A stretch of DNA of 43,547 nt. Origin: JBFMDU01 sp034431935. Its GTDB lineage: Bacteria; Chloroflexota; Dehalococcoidia; GIF9; JBFMDU01. The stretch is from positions 1 through 43,547 of the forward strand of contig DAOUCU010000057.1 of NCBI GenBank assembly GCA_034431935.1. The letters run 5' to 3'. Below the pieces are notes generated by a model, which saw nothing but the letters and a program-made list of their open reading frames with translations, had not been told where the DNA came from and did no database searches. Shown here piece by piece: positions 1 through 7,524 of this stretch. A program made the translations under genes and the position numbers. Every line of letters starts with the position of its first letter. Positions within the stretch are counted from its first letter, which is position 1.

Positions 1-300
1 GCCCTGGCCAACATTAAGCGGCATGCCGGGGCCACCCAGGCGGGTATCCGCCTTGCCCGTACCGGGAACCTTATACGGATGACCATAAGCGATAACGGCA
101 AGGGGTTCGATGTGCGCGTGGTCCTCAGTGACTTCAGCAGTATGGGCAAACTTGGATTGGCAGGGATGCAGGAGCGCATTCAACTGCTTGGCGGAAGTAT
201 TAGTGTTCAGTCAATGCCCGGCAGAGGGACGACCATTGTCGTCGAGGTGCCGGCCTACCCGGATGGTACTGTAAGGAAAGAGAAACTCGGTCCTCGATAG
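1..300 (+). CDS. Sensor histidine kinase, C-terminal fragment (partial)
   Basis: The reading frame is open from the first base, so the gene begins upstream of the window. The 99 visible residues are the end of a HATPase_c ATP-binding domain. An N-box-like ALANIKRHAGA is followed by a G1 box DNGKGFD, a G2-like GKLGLAGMQERIQLLGG and the closing GRGTTIVVEVP strand. The GLAGMQERI form is typical of the NarX/DegS/LiaS (HisKA_3) kinases, which phosphorylate LuxR-type response regulators. The sensor, HisKA_3 domain and any cognate regulator would lie to the left and cannot be seen. A strong hairpin follows about 65 bases after the stop. Family assignment is firm; the signal sensed is unknown. Confidence 0.85.
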   Translation, partial: ALANIKRHAGATQAGIRLARTGNLIRMTISDNGKGFDVRVVLSDFSSMGKLGLAGMQERIQLLGGSISVQSMPGRGTTIVVEVPAYPDGTVRKEKLGPR

Positions 301-363
301 TAACGCAGTCAGTTCCAGCTTCAATCCAAATGGGGTGCAGTATACATCCGTAGCTATGGTATT

Positions 364-395
364 AGAGAATGGCCTCCGGCAGGAGGCCATTCTCT
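364..395. terminator. Hairpin between convergent genes
   Basis: A perfect 14-bp stem (364-377 with 382-395) closes a GGCA loop in the gap between the kinase end and the end of the minus-strand DUF35 gene. There is a short T-rich stretch after the plus-strand arm (CTCTTTG) and an A/T-rich flank on the other side. A shared, bidirectional terminator is the natural reading. Confidence 0.65.
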
Positions 396-412
396 CTTTG
401 GGGAATATGGGC

Positions 413-850
413 TCAGGCTACCCTGAAGGCAAGGTAGGTCTTCTTGACACAGGCGACTTCGGGGGCCAGGGCAAAACTGCCACGGGTGACGAAATCGGCG
501 GTGACGGGTGTGCCAATTTTGATCGTTGACGGGTCCTTGGTATTGACGCCGAGTATCTGGGTGCTGATACGGGGGCCCTCGTCGAGCTGGATGACGCCGG
601 AGCAGTAGGGGTTGTCGCGGTTGTACCCCTCGTTGAGCATATTGGACGGACCGACGCCGATGACGGTGAAGGAGAGGATTTTGCCCTTGCCGGACAGGGG
701 CGTCCACTCGAGCTTATCACCCAGGCAGTTGATGCACAGACCGCGCGGCGGGACCATCAATGTACCGCACTTCTGGCACCTGACTGCCATGAGCTTCTTT
801 TCCGAGCAGAACTTGTCGAAGGAGGCACTGTTGAATGGTAGCTGTTCCAT
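413..850 (-). CDS. DUF35 OB-fold/zinc-ribbon acyl-CoA-associated protein
   Basis: A 145-residue protein. An N-terminal helix is followed by a rubredoxin-like zinc ribbon with CQKCG and CINC (four Cys), then an OB-fold beta-barrel (GKGKILSFTVIG, GVIQLDEGPRISTQILG). This is the standard DUF35 layout. Proteins of this family act as small partner subunits of thiolases; in archaea and some bacteria they bridge thiolase and HMG-CoA synthase and help channel acyl-CoA intermediates. Its start lies 2 bases after the stop of the thiolase gene upstream, so the two are translated from one message. That neighbour strongly supports the partner role. Which acyl-CoA is handled cannot be told from the sequence. 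Confidence 0.88.
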   Translation of the reverse strand: MEQLPFNSASFDKFCSEKKLMAVRCQKCGTLMVPPRGLCINCLGDKLEWTPLSGKGKILSFTVIGVGPSNMLNEGYNRDNPYCSGVIQLDEGPRISTQILGVNTKDPSTIKIGTPVTADFVTRGSFALAPEVACVKKTYLAFRVA

Positions 851-852
851 GG

Positions 853-2133
853 TTATCCTCTCCTCTCGAAGATGTGTATGACGACATCTGTGCCATGAGC
901 ACCGACATTGTGGGTCATGGCCAGGTCAACGTCCATTTTAACCTGACGCGGCCCGGCCTCTTTCCTCATCTGATGCCAGATTTCGCCGACCATGCCGGCG
1001 CCGGAAGCACCGACTGGGTGGCCCTTGCACTTGAGACCGCCCGAGGTGTTGATTGGCTTGATGCCATTGAGGGCCGTCTTGCCTTCCCGGGCGGCGGTGG
1101 CGGCTTCCTTGCCTGGCTTGAAGAATCCGAGGTCGGCAATGGCCATGACCTCGGCGATAGTGAAGCAATCATGGACTTCGGCAATCTTGATATCTTGGGC
1201 GGTGACGCCGGCCATGTCATAGGCCTGCTGGGCGGCAATCTGGGTACCCGGAATACAGGTAAGGGTGTCGCGGTTGTGCAGGGCACGGCCGCTGGTCTGA
1301 GACATGCCTCTGATATAGAGCGGGTGGTCGGTGAAGTTTTTAGCTATCTCTTCGGCGACAAGCAGGACGACGGCGGCGCCATCGGTGATGGGGCAGCAGT
1401 CGAAGAGACGAAGGGGATAAGCGACCATCGGATTGGCCGAGTTGTCATGGAGAAACTCCATCTCATCCTTCCAGGTGGGGACAGGCTTGCCTTCCTTGGC
1501 CGCTTTCTGCTTGCGCATCTCCATCCACTGGGCAATTGAGTAGTTCATCTGGGCTTTGGGGTTAAGGGCGCCGTTGGCATGGTTCTTGAGAGCCACGTAC
1601 ATCAGGTCTTCCGGGGTCGTGCCGTACTCGTGCATATGGGCGGTAGCCATAGTGGCGTAGAGGCCGGGAAAGGTGTAGCCGGCGTAGCTCTCCCAGGTTG
1701 CATCGGCGCCAGTGGCCAGTACCAGGGTGGTGGCTTCAGTGGGCAGAGTGGTCATCTTCTCGGTGCCGCCGGCGAGGACGATATCGTACATGCCGGAGGC
1801 GATGCCGAGGATGCCGTTGCGGATGGCGACCGAAGCGCTGGCGCAGGCATTGTCAATCGTCGTTGATGGTTTGGGGACCAGACCGACCCAGTCGGTGCAC
1901 CACTTGCCGACGCCGGCCTGGGTTTCCCAGTTCCAGGCGCCGCAGCAGCCGACGTAGTTAGCTTCGATGTCTTTCGGGTCAATGCCTTTGTCTACCGACT
2001 TCAGCAGTTCTTTGAAGGCATCGACGAACATGTCCCGATTGGACTGGCCGGGCAGGACGCCGAACTTGGACATGCCGAACCCGACGACCGCTACCCCCCT
2101 TCCGAGTTTTCGTTTCTTGATTATGTTAGCCAT
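853..2133 (-). CDS. Thiolase family protein (acetyl-CoA acetyltransferase-like)
   Basis: 426 residues, full length for the SCP2/archaeal-type thiolase group. Seen are the nucleophile region DNACASASVA, the catalytic HDCFTIAEV segment, the CoA-binding GGLKCKGHPVGASG loop and the closing HNVGAHG. These enzymes condense or cleave acyl-CoA by a Cys/His ping-pong mechanism. An AGGAG sequence sits 6 bases before the ATG. An extended -10 promoter (TGGTATAAT) lies about 75 bases upstream. It is co-transcribed with the DUF35 gene, a pairing seen for acetoacetyl-CoA thiolases and for fatty or aromatic acyl-CoA thiolases. Substrate is unresolved. Confidence 0.92.
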   Translation of the reverse strand: MANIIKKRKLGRGVAVVGFGMSKFGVLPGQSNRDMFVDAFKELLKSVDKGIDPKDIEANYVGCCGAWNWETQAGVGKWCTDWVGLVPKPSTTIDNACASASVAIRNGILGIASGMYDIVLAGGTEKMTTLPTEATTLVLATGADATWESYAGYTFPGLYATMATAHMHEYGTTPEDLMYVALKNHANGALNPKAQMNYSIAQWMEMRKQKAAKEGKPVPTWKDEMEFLHDNSANPMVAYPLRLFDCCPITDGAAVVLLVAEEIAKNFTDHPLYIRGMSQTSGRALHNRDTLTCIPGTQIAAQQAYDMAGVTAQDIKIAEVHDCFTIAEVMAIADLGFFKPGKEAATAAREGKTALNGIKPINTSGGLKCKGHPVGASGAGMVGEIWHQMRKEAGPRQVKMDVDLAMTHNVGAHGTDVVIHIFERRG

Positions 2134-2208
2134 AACAACTCCTTAACTAGTTTGTTGCTTCGACCATACCGGTCGCGCCCGCAGGACGCTGGGGCGCAAA
2201 ACCATGGA

Positions 2209-2217
2209 ATTATACCA
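2209..2217 (-). promoter_or_regulatory. Extended -10 promoter for thiolase/DUF35
   Basis: On the minus strand the sequence reads TGGTATAAT, a perfect -10 hexamer with an upstream TGN extension. Transcription would begin near 2202, giving a leader of about 70 bases before the thiolase ATG. No good -35 is visible. Confidence 0.6.
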
Positions 2218-2279
2218 TAACCAGCTAATTCGGACTGTACCCATTCCTGCCGTCTGACCGGGCCGCCCAGCCACGCCAG

Positions 2280-2338
2280 ATTTCTCGCTATGCTCGAAAT
2301 GGTGCGCAGTGTGGGTGATTTCTCGCTACGCTCGAAAT
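2280..2338. repeat. Two 21-bp direct repeats
   Basis: Copies at 2280-2300 and 2318-2338 differ at one base (T versus C in the middle). Each copy is bounded by ATTTC and GAAAT, so each is also a weak inverted repeat. They sit 17 bases apart. Function unknown. Confidence 0.7.
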
Positions 2339-2387
2339 AGCAGCCCGTACCACCTCGAACGCAGTGAGAGGTCTGTGGGGTACTGTG

Positions 2388-2713
2388 TCGCTACGAAAAC
2401 CGTAGCGAGTTATCACCATGGTAATGATGGTGATCCTGATATATATACCAGTTAGTTTATATCTCTCTGTTCCCTCCATCATCACCATATATGCGCTACA
2501 CTTTCAGTAGTGAGAGTCGCTACACTTTCTGGAGTGACATAAGTTTGGAAATTGTGGCTTCCGGCAAAGCTGGCTTACGTTTGGCGGAAACCGGCCAAAC
2601 CGGCCCGGAGGTCACTCCATATTAGATAGCGACACCCACTACATTTTTCGTAGTGACATTTTGCCGGGTCGCTTCGGTTTCTGGAGTAGGGGTCACTACA
2701 GTTTTAGTAGCGA
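2388..2713. repeat. Cluster of short hairpin repeats (TCRCTAC...GTAGYGA)
   Basis: Five short hairpins share the consensus TCRCTAC, a 5-7 base loop, then GTAGYGA. They lie at 2388-2408 (8-bp perfect stem), 2494-2512, 2517-2537, 2637-2655 (perfect CACTAC/GTAGTG stem) and 2693-2713. A sixth degenerate copy may lie near 2611-2631. Loops tend to be A/T-rich. They resemble small REP/MITE-like elements. Confidence 0.6.
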
Positions 2714-2776
2714 GTTCCCCCCAGTTTCGAAAGCGGTCAGGGAAACAGGGACAAACCTATTGTCGCCAGTTCGCTG

Positions 2777-3754
2777 TCAAGCCGGAGTTCGTGTTGGGGC
2801 AATATCACCGGCCACGGCAACCCCGCACAGGCCCTTTGCCTTGTTGACCGCCCGGATAACCGCCCGTTTCATGGCCTCGGCGCTGGCTGCGCCCACGGTT
2901 GTCAGGTCGTTACTGATTTCCCCGCAGGAGAGGGCAAACAGGGTATCGCCGTCGAACATCGTGTGACAGGGATTGATAGCTCTGGCCAGGCCGTCATGGG
3001 CCATCTGTGCCACCTTGTTGGCCTGCTCTTTGCTGAGACGGGCGTTGGTGACGATGGTGCCGATGGTGGTATGGCCGGGCGCTTGAGATTGCACGGTAAC
3101 GCCGGTCTTCATCAGTTTATAGATGCTTTGAAAGCCTTTCCCGCTGGCATTCCGGACGCCGGCGATAACCCGGTTCGTATCCGGGTCGATGACGTCACCG
3201 AGGGCATTGACGGCGACTATGGCCAAGACGGCGATGCCGCCGGACAGGGTCTCGATTGACACTCCTAGACCGCTCTTGGTCGCCCGTGACGGTCCAAATA
3301 ACTGTCCGACCAGCGCCCCGGTGCCAGCGCCAACACAGCCCTCTTCCGGCCAAGACGACTTGGCGTTCAGGCATGCTTTGTAGGCCACGGCCGGGCCCGG
3401 CCGCACCCTCGGATTTCCGATTGAGAGGTCAAAGAGCACCGCGGCCGGCACTATCGGGACAACGCCGCCGGATGTCTTGTAACCGATACCCCGCTCTTCG
3501 AGATAGCGCATCACCCCGCCGGCGGCATCCAGTCCGAAGGCACTGCCGCCGGAAAGCAGGACGGCATGCACCCGTTCTACCAGGTTCATCGGCCGGCACA
3601 AATCGGTTTCCCGTGTCCCCGGTGAGGCGCCTCTGACGTCAACCCCAGCAACGGCGCCTTTCTCGCAGAGGATTACCGTACAACCGGTCGCGGCTTTCCG
3701 GTCCGTCCAGTGTCCTATCTTTATGTCTTCGAGGCCGGCTCCTAAACGACGCAT
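2777..3754 (-). CDS. P1 family peptidase (DmpA/BapA-like N-terminal nucleophile hydrolase)
   Basis: 325 residues. Landmarks of the S58/P1 family are the N-terminal KIGHWTD segment, the GGSAFGLDAA loop, the GAGTGALVG glycine-rich turn and the candidate autoprocessing site HTTIGTIVTNA near residues 228-238. There a Thr occupies the position used as Ser nucleophile in DmpA; Thr is common in many bacterial homologues. Family members are aminopeptidases or D-esterases that self-cleave into two chains. AGGAGGT precedes the ATG. The gene follows a small membrane protein frame from the same promoter and may overlap its disrupted end. Substrate is unknown. Confidence 0.88.
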   Translation of the reverse strand: MRRLGAGLEDIKIGHWTDRKAATGCTVILCEKGAVAGVDVRGASPGTRETDLCRPMNLVERVHAVLLSGGSAFGLDAAGGVMRYLEERGIGYKTSGGVVPIVPAAVLFDLSIGNPRVRPGPAVAYKACLNAKSSWPEEGCVGAGTGALVGQLFGPSRATKSGLGVSIETLSGGIAVLAIVAVNALGDVIDPDTNRVIAGVRNASGKGFQSIYKLMKTGVTVQSQAPGHTTIGTIVTNARLSKEQANKVAQMAHDGLARAINPCHTMFDGDTLFALSCGEISNDLTTVGAASAEAMKRAVIRAVNKAKGLCGVAVAGDIAPTRTPA

Positions 3755-3828
3755 AGTTACCTCCTGTTTCCTGCTTGAATACCAAGCCGCCCGCCACCAT
3801 CAGGATAGCGCCAATCGGAACGATACTG

Positions 3829-3993
3829 CTAAGGAAAAGGAACAGTATCCCAGCCCGGCCTTAGGGTCGCAACCTGGGGCATTTGCAGGGCCGACACGCC
3901 GACCATCGAAAGCAGGACGGCGAGAGTGGTCATGGTGTGGGCGAACAGAGCGCCGAGGGCAAACAGACCGATTCCCAGCCATTTGTGCGGCAT
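3829..3993 (-). pseudogene. Small membrane protein, probably frameshifted
   Basis: A 54-residue frame starts at an ATG preceded by GGGAGA and about 26 bases after the expected start of an extended -10 promoter. It encodes one clear membrane segment (WLGIGLFALGALFAHT, then TLAVLLSMVGVSAL). It ends at a TAG soon after GWDTVPFP. A one-base shift just before this stop opens a second hydrophobic frame at about 3760-3843, LFLFLSSIVPIGAILMVAGG, ending in a KQE-type cytoplasmic tail next to the peptidase start. The two parts together would make a plausible two-helix membrane protein of about 85 residues. I read it as one gene broken by a frameshift, though a genuine 54-residue protein is possible. 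No family recognised. Confidence 0.5.
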
Positions 3994-4025
3994 AGCCATC
4001 TCCCATAGTCATTCTGTCCTTGTTC

Positions 4026-4034
4026 ATTATAACA
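4026..4034 (-). promoter_or_regulatory. Extended -10 promoter for small membrane protein/P1 peptidase
   Basis: The minus strand reads TGTTATAAT, a perfect extended -10. Predicted transcription start is near 4019. The ATG of the small membrane frame is at 3993, and no other promoter is evident before the peptidase gene. No matching -35 element is seen. Confidence 0.6.
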
Positions 4035-4186
4035 CCGGCATGGAGGACTATCGGCTGTCCGTATTCACCGTATCTGTAATTGGTGGTGGCTCAATTATCT
4101 TACAAGCCGCCGAAAGCCCGCAACGACAGATACGGTAGATACTACGCTAGAGGTGGCTGTTGGACCAATCGCCAACAATCCTTGCC

Positions 4187-4963
4187 TCAGAAGGACTCTT
4201 TTAGCTCTTTGAAGATTGCCGGCGCCAGGGTCTTCAGGGTGGGAATGACCGGTGAGTTAGAGTAGGTGATGAGGGCGGTTACCGAGATGAGGTTCTGGTC
4301 CATAGCCCAGCGGTCGGTGCCTTCGGCCTGTTTCCACTGGGGCCGACCGCGCTCAATCCAGTAGGTGTTCTTCCGTCCGTCGTTTCCGGGCTTGATGCTG
4401 AAGTTGAAGACCTGGTCGGCCAGCTTGGTGACAGCGATGCCGGCCATCTGCTCAAGAGGCACATTCGGCAGGTTAATGTTGAGCAATATTCTCTTTGGCA
4501 GGTTGCCCTCACTGATGTGGCGTCCGAAGATTGCGGCTAACCGCGCTGCGGTTGCAAACTGAGGGTTGTCAATGCTGACGGATATGGCAATCGACGGCAC
4601 ACCGAGAAAGTGCGCCTGCATGGCAGCGCCGACGGTGCCGGAAATGAAAACGTCATCGCCAAGGTTGCGGCCCTCGTTGATGCCGGAGACTACGAGGTCC
4701 GGCTGGCTACCGTGGACTACCTTGAGGCCGAGGATGCAGGCATCGGCCGGCGTGCCTTCAACCGAGTAGGTCTCGATGCCTTCAACATGGGGCCTGACTT
4801 TGACGATGCGTACCGGGTGATGGAAACTGACCGAGGCACCCATGCCACTTTGCTCGCGGTCGGGAGCGACTACGGTTGCCTGACCCAATGAAAGCATTTC
4901 CCGGGCCAGGACCCAGAGGCCAGGGGCGTGAATGCCGTCGTCATTGGTGACCAGGATTTTCAT
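4187..4963 (-). CDS. surE: 5'/3'-nucleotidase SurE
   Basis: 258 residues, the normal SurE length. The N-terminus MKILVTNDDGIHAPGL carries the Asp-Asp metal site. It is followed by REQSGMGASVS, VEGTPADACILGL and SGINEGRNLGDDVFISGTVGAA, which form the rest of the divalent-metal phosphatase centre. SurE dephosphorylates nucleoside 5'- and 3'-monophosphates. A longer frame begins at an upstream TTG. The ATG directly before KILVTNDD is preferred because homologues start exactly there. It diverges from bioY with about 125 bases between start codons. Confidence 0.93.
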   Translation of the reverse strand: MKILVTNDDGIHAPGLWVLAREMLSLGQATVVAPDREQSGMGASVSFHHPVRIVKVRPHVEGIETYSVEGTPADACILGLKVVHGSQPDLVVSGINEGRNLGDDVFISGTVGAAMQAHFLGVPSIAISVSIDNPQFATAARLAAIFGRHISEGNLPKRILLNINLPNVPLEQMAGIAVTKLADQVFNFSIKPGNDGRKNTYWIERGRPQWKQAEGTDRWAMDQNLISVTALITYSNSPVIPTLKTLAPAIFKELKESF

Positions 4964-5024
4964 CGAACTGTTGAGTTTACCATTAAAGATTGATACGGGC
5001 AACGCGGTTTACATGGTGTCTGCG

Positions 5025-5042
5025 GGCTATGTTATAATAGCC
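5025..5042. promoter_or_regulatory. bioY extended -10 promoter inside an inverted repeat
   Basis: TGTTATAAT (5030-5038) is a perfect extended -10 upstream of bioY; TTTACA at 5008-5013 is a poorly spaced (19 bp) -35 candidate. The -10 lies within GGCTATGTTATAATAGCC, an inverted repeat with 6-bp arms (5025-5030 and 5037-5042). A protein bound here would block bioY and possibly surE, so it is a candidate operator. It does not match the well-known BirA operator. Confidence 0.5.
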
Positions 5043-5089
5043 GCCAATTCGTATTCCCAAGCAGGTGGTATCGGGAGGTCAGTGAAATT

Positions 5090-5683
5090 ATGGCGTCAGC
5101 AAGCAACCGGCTTACGTTCATGGAAGCGGCTTTACCCCGCAAGGGCGTGCTTTATAATGCCGTATTGGTAGTGGGCTTCAGCCTGGTCACGGCGCTTTTC
5201 TCTCAGTTCAGCATCTGGATTGGTCCGGTGCCGGTTACCGGCCAGACCTTTGCCGTCCTTCTGGCCGGCGCTATGCTCGGAAGCCGGCTAGGTGCACTCA
5301 GCCAGCTAACTTATCTGGCTATCGGTGCTACCGGCGTGCCGTTCTGGTTCGCTCTCGGCGGACCGCCGGGAATCGCCAGGATTGTCGGCCCGACCGGCGG
5401 CTATCTAATTGGATTTGTTGCGGCAGCTTTTGTCGTCGGCTGGCTGGCGGAGCGGGGTTGGGACCGGCGCATCTGGACTACCGGCGCGGCTATGGTCATC
5501 GGCAATGCTGCCATCTACATCTTTGGCCTTGCCTGGCTTACCCGTTTTGTTGCCGGCGATGCGGTTCTCAAAGTTGGTCTGTATCCATTTGTTGCGGGTG
5601 ATGTTATAAAGATCGTCCTGGCGGCTATGGCCCTGCCGGCCGGATGGCGTCTCCTGAGGCATTTCAAGAATACTATTTCCTGA
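5090..5683 (+). CDS. bioY: Biotin transporter BioY
   Basis: 197 residues with about six membrane segments. The sequence has the BioY pattern: FSIWIGPVPVTGQTFAVLLAGAMLGSR, the LTYLAIGATGVPFW loop, GPTGGYLIGF and the late FVAGDVIKIVLAA helix. BioY is the substrate-binding (S) component of energy-coupling-factor biotin importers and can work with a shared EcfAAT module or, in some cases, alone. No ATPase or T-component is in the window, so a shared module elsewhere is likely. GGGAGGT precedes the ATG. The next gene starts only 13 bases after its stop. Its presence suggests the organism salvages biotin. Confidence 0.93.
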   Translation: MASASNRLTFMEAALPRKGVLYNAVLVVGFSLVTALFSQFSIWIGPVPVTGQTFAVLLAGAMLGSRLGALSQLTYLAIGATGVPFWFALGGPPGIARIVGPTGGYLIGFVAAAFVVGWLAERGWDRRIWTTGAAMVIGNAAIYIFGLAWLTRFVAGDAVLKVGLYPFVAGDVIKIVLAAMALPAGWRLLRHFKNTIS

Positions 5684-5696
5684 AGGTGGAGTTACT

Positions 5697-6341
5697 TTGG
5701 AGATAACCTGGCTCGGTCATTCCTGCTTCCGTCTCAGGGGTAAGGAGAGTTTGGTCATTACCGACCCATGTCCTCCTGAAACGGGTTATGTCATCGGCAA
5801 ACAGCAGGCCGATGTGGTAACGGTAAGTCATGCTCACCCCGGTCACAGTTACATTGAGGCGGTGACGGTGAGCGGTAAAGTCCTGAACAGGCCTGGTGAA
5901 TACGAGGTGCGCGACATACTGGCTATTGGCTGGGATACATGGCACGATGAAGTCCAGGGGAAGGAACGCGGACGGAACATCGTTTTCCACATAGAGGTTG
6001 ACGGTGTCCGAGTCCTGCATATGGGAGACATCGGCCACGTTCCTGCCTGGGAAAAGATGCCGGAGGCGAGCAGTGTTGATGTCCTGCTTCTGCCGGTCGG
6101 CGGAGGCCGGGGTGTTCCTGTGGCTACAGCCGCTCAGATTATGAGGCACCTCTCTCCCAGGATTGTTATTCCCATGCACTACCGCACGCCGGCTACGAAG
6201 CGGCAGTTGGAGCCGCTCGACAGATTCCTTAAGGAAGTTGGCACCGGAAGCAAGGAAACTCTACCCAGGCTTACGGTACACCGCGCGACTCTTCCGACCA
6301 ACGGCACGCAGATAATCGTACTTGCCTATCCCCAGAAGTGA
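5697..6341 (+). CDS. Metallo-beta-lactamase-fold hydrolase (COG2220-like)
   Basis: 214 residues, starting at TTG after AAGGTGGAG. The N-terminal MEITWLGHSCFRL is typical of the UPF0173/COG2220 group. The metal motif reads SHAHPGHS: the usual HxHxDH has Gly in place of Asp. Later ligands look intact (HMGDIGH with Asp, IPMHYRT with His). Homologues of this group are uncharacterised Zn-dependent hydrolases, some acting on nucleotides or N-acyl lipids. The missing Asp may mean a single-metal or altered site. It is probably co-transcribed with bioY, though no functional link is obvious. Confidence 0.8.
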   Translation: MEITWLGHSCFRLRGKESLVITDPCPPETGYVIGKQQADVVTVSHAHPGHSYIEAVTVSGKVLNRPGEYEVRDILAIGWDTWHDEVQGKERGRNIVFHIEVDGVRVLHMGDIGHVPAWEKMPEASSVDVLLLPVGGGRGVPVATAAQIMRHLSPRIVIPMHYRTPATKRQLEPLDRFLKEVGTGSKETLPRLTVHRATLPTNGTQIIVLAYPQK

Positions 6342-6389
6342 GGCGGCCCTTGCTTATGCTGAAGGCCGCAGGACGGATGTGACGTATCG

Positions 6390-7082
6390 ATGAACAGCAG
6401 ACACCTGTGGGAGCTTCAGCAAATCGACCTTGAGCTCGAGTCCAGCCGCGTCGAGCTCGAACGTATTCGCAGTGAGCTTAAGGAAAGCGACATCCTCATT
6501 GCCGCCCGCGCTCGTCTGGCTCAGGACAGGGAACGTCTAGCAACCCTTGAGAAACGGCAGAAAGAGACCGATGCCGAAGTGGAGGACTTGAGGGAGAAGC
6601 TGAAGCGTCTTAACGAAAAGCTCTATGACGGCAAGACCAGGAATCCCAAGGAGCTGATGGGGTTTGAACAGGAAGCGAAGTCAGTCGCGGCACTGGTCAG
6701 GACGAAGGAGGATGCTTTGCTTGACCTGATGTCCGAACTGGAGAAATATCAGGCAAGGCTGGTTGAGGACATGAAGGGGCTTGAGGAGGTTGAAGCTAGC
6801 TGGCGCAAAGACCAGGAGAGTCTCCGCCAGCAGGAGGCAGCAACGATCGTCCGACTGGACGACCTGGAAAAGCGGCGTGCTGCGGTGGCCTCAAGCCTCA
6901 GTCCGGATGTGATGGAATTGTACCGCTCGGCAAAGCCGGCCAGGGGGGCGGCGGTGGTTAAGATTGACCGGGGCCGCTGTCAGGGGTGCCGTATTTCGCT
7001 TTCGATGGCCGAACTTCAGCGGGCACGTACCGGCGTGGTGGTGCGATGCTCAAATTGCGGCCGGATACTGTATCTGGAGTAG
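6390..7082 (+). CDS. Coiled-coil protein with C-terminal C4 zinc ribbon (CT398-like)
   Basis: 230 residues. The first 170 or so are a long charged antiparallel coiled coil (LELESSRVELERIRSELK, KEDALLDLMSELEKYQ). The last 35 form a zinc ribbon with CQGC and CSNC. This matches the DUF164/CT398 family, a structural protein linked to nucleic acid or secretion machinery whose precise role is unsettled. It is followed after 1 base by RNase HI, an arrangement common in bacteria, which suggests an RNA/DNA-hybrid or replication-related role. Confidence 0.87.
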   Translation: MNSRHLWELQQIDLELESSRVELERIRSELKESDILIAARARLAQDRERLATLEKRQKETDAEVEDLREKLKRLNEKLYDGKTRNPKELMGFEQEAKSVAALVRTKEDALLDLMSELEKYQARLVEDMKGLEEVEASWRKDQESLRQQEAATIVRLDDLEKRRAAVASSLSPDVMELYRSAKPARGAAVVKIDRGRCQGCRISLSMAELQRARTGVVVRCSNCGRILYLE

Positions 7083-7083
7083 C

Positions 7084-7524
7084 ATGTACCTTGATATCCA
7101 GGTTGACGGTGCCTCCCACGGCAACCCCGGCCCTGCCGCCATCGGCGCAGTCATCAAGGACCGTCAGGGGAGGGTGCTGGCCACCATCTCCCGGGCGATT
7201 GGTGAGGCCACCAATAACCAGGCGGAATACCGGGCGCTGATTGAGGCGCTTAAGGAGGCGTTAGGGCTGGGCGTAACCTCCGGAACGGTCCGGCTTGACT
7301 CAGAGCTGGCGATGCGTCAGTTGTCCGGGCAGTACCGCGTGAAGAGTCCCTCGATCCGTCCTTTGTATGTCGAGGCGGCGTCGCTGCTCGAGAAGGCCAG
7401 TCTCAAGCTGGTCCAGGTGGGGCACGAGGGAAACCATGAGGCGCATGCCCTCGCCCAGGCGGCGCTGCGCGGCACCTGCCGTATGAAACAGTGGAAAAAC
7501 AGGAGGGTCGGTGGTTATGACTGA
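7084..7524 (+). CDS. Ribonuclease HI family protein
   Basis: 146 residues. The fold and first three acidic residues are clear: DGASHGNPGPAAIG (Asp), NNQAEYRAL (Glu), and RLDSELAMRQL (Asp). RNase HI cuts the RNA strand of RNA:DNA hybrids. The fourth conserved acidic position reads GNHEAHALAQAAL where family members have ADxLA, so His replaces Asp. That Asp binds the second metal in typical enzymes; mutants are weakened. The ATG at 7084 lies just after the zinc-ribbon stop and before the conserved first strand. A longer frame starting inside that gene is not credible. The end overlaps the degV start by 8 bases. Confidence 0.85.
   Translation: MYLDIQVDGASHGNPGPAAIGAVIKDRQGRVLATISRAIGEATNNQAEYRALIEALKEALGLGVTSGTVRLDSELAMRQLSGQYRVKSPSIRPLYVEAASLLEKASLKLVQVGHEGNHEAHALAQAALRGTCRMKQWKNRRVGGYD

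Larger units (their letters stand above)
2134..2776. other. 643-bp non-coding region between thiolase and peptidase genes
   Basis: No convincing gene is present; the short open frames lack ribosome binding sites and family features. The region holds the thiolase promoter at its left end, a pair of 21-bp near-identical repeats (2280-2300 and 2318-2338, one mismatch) and a run of short hairpins from 2388 to 2713. The sequence looks like intergenic repeat accretion rather than a decayed gene. Confidence 0.6.

Noticed and set aside
835..1539. Antisense open frame of 234 codons opposite the thiolase gene
   Set aside because: Runs against a well-supported thiolase; Gly/His-rich composition and no recognisable domain.
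3800..4027. 75-codon frame starting at 4027 on the minus strand
   Set aside because: Its start lies inside the predicted -10 element; the frame beginning at 3993 has the ribosome site and hydrophobic sequence.
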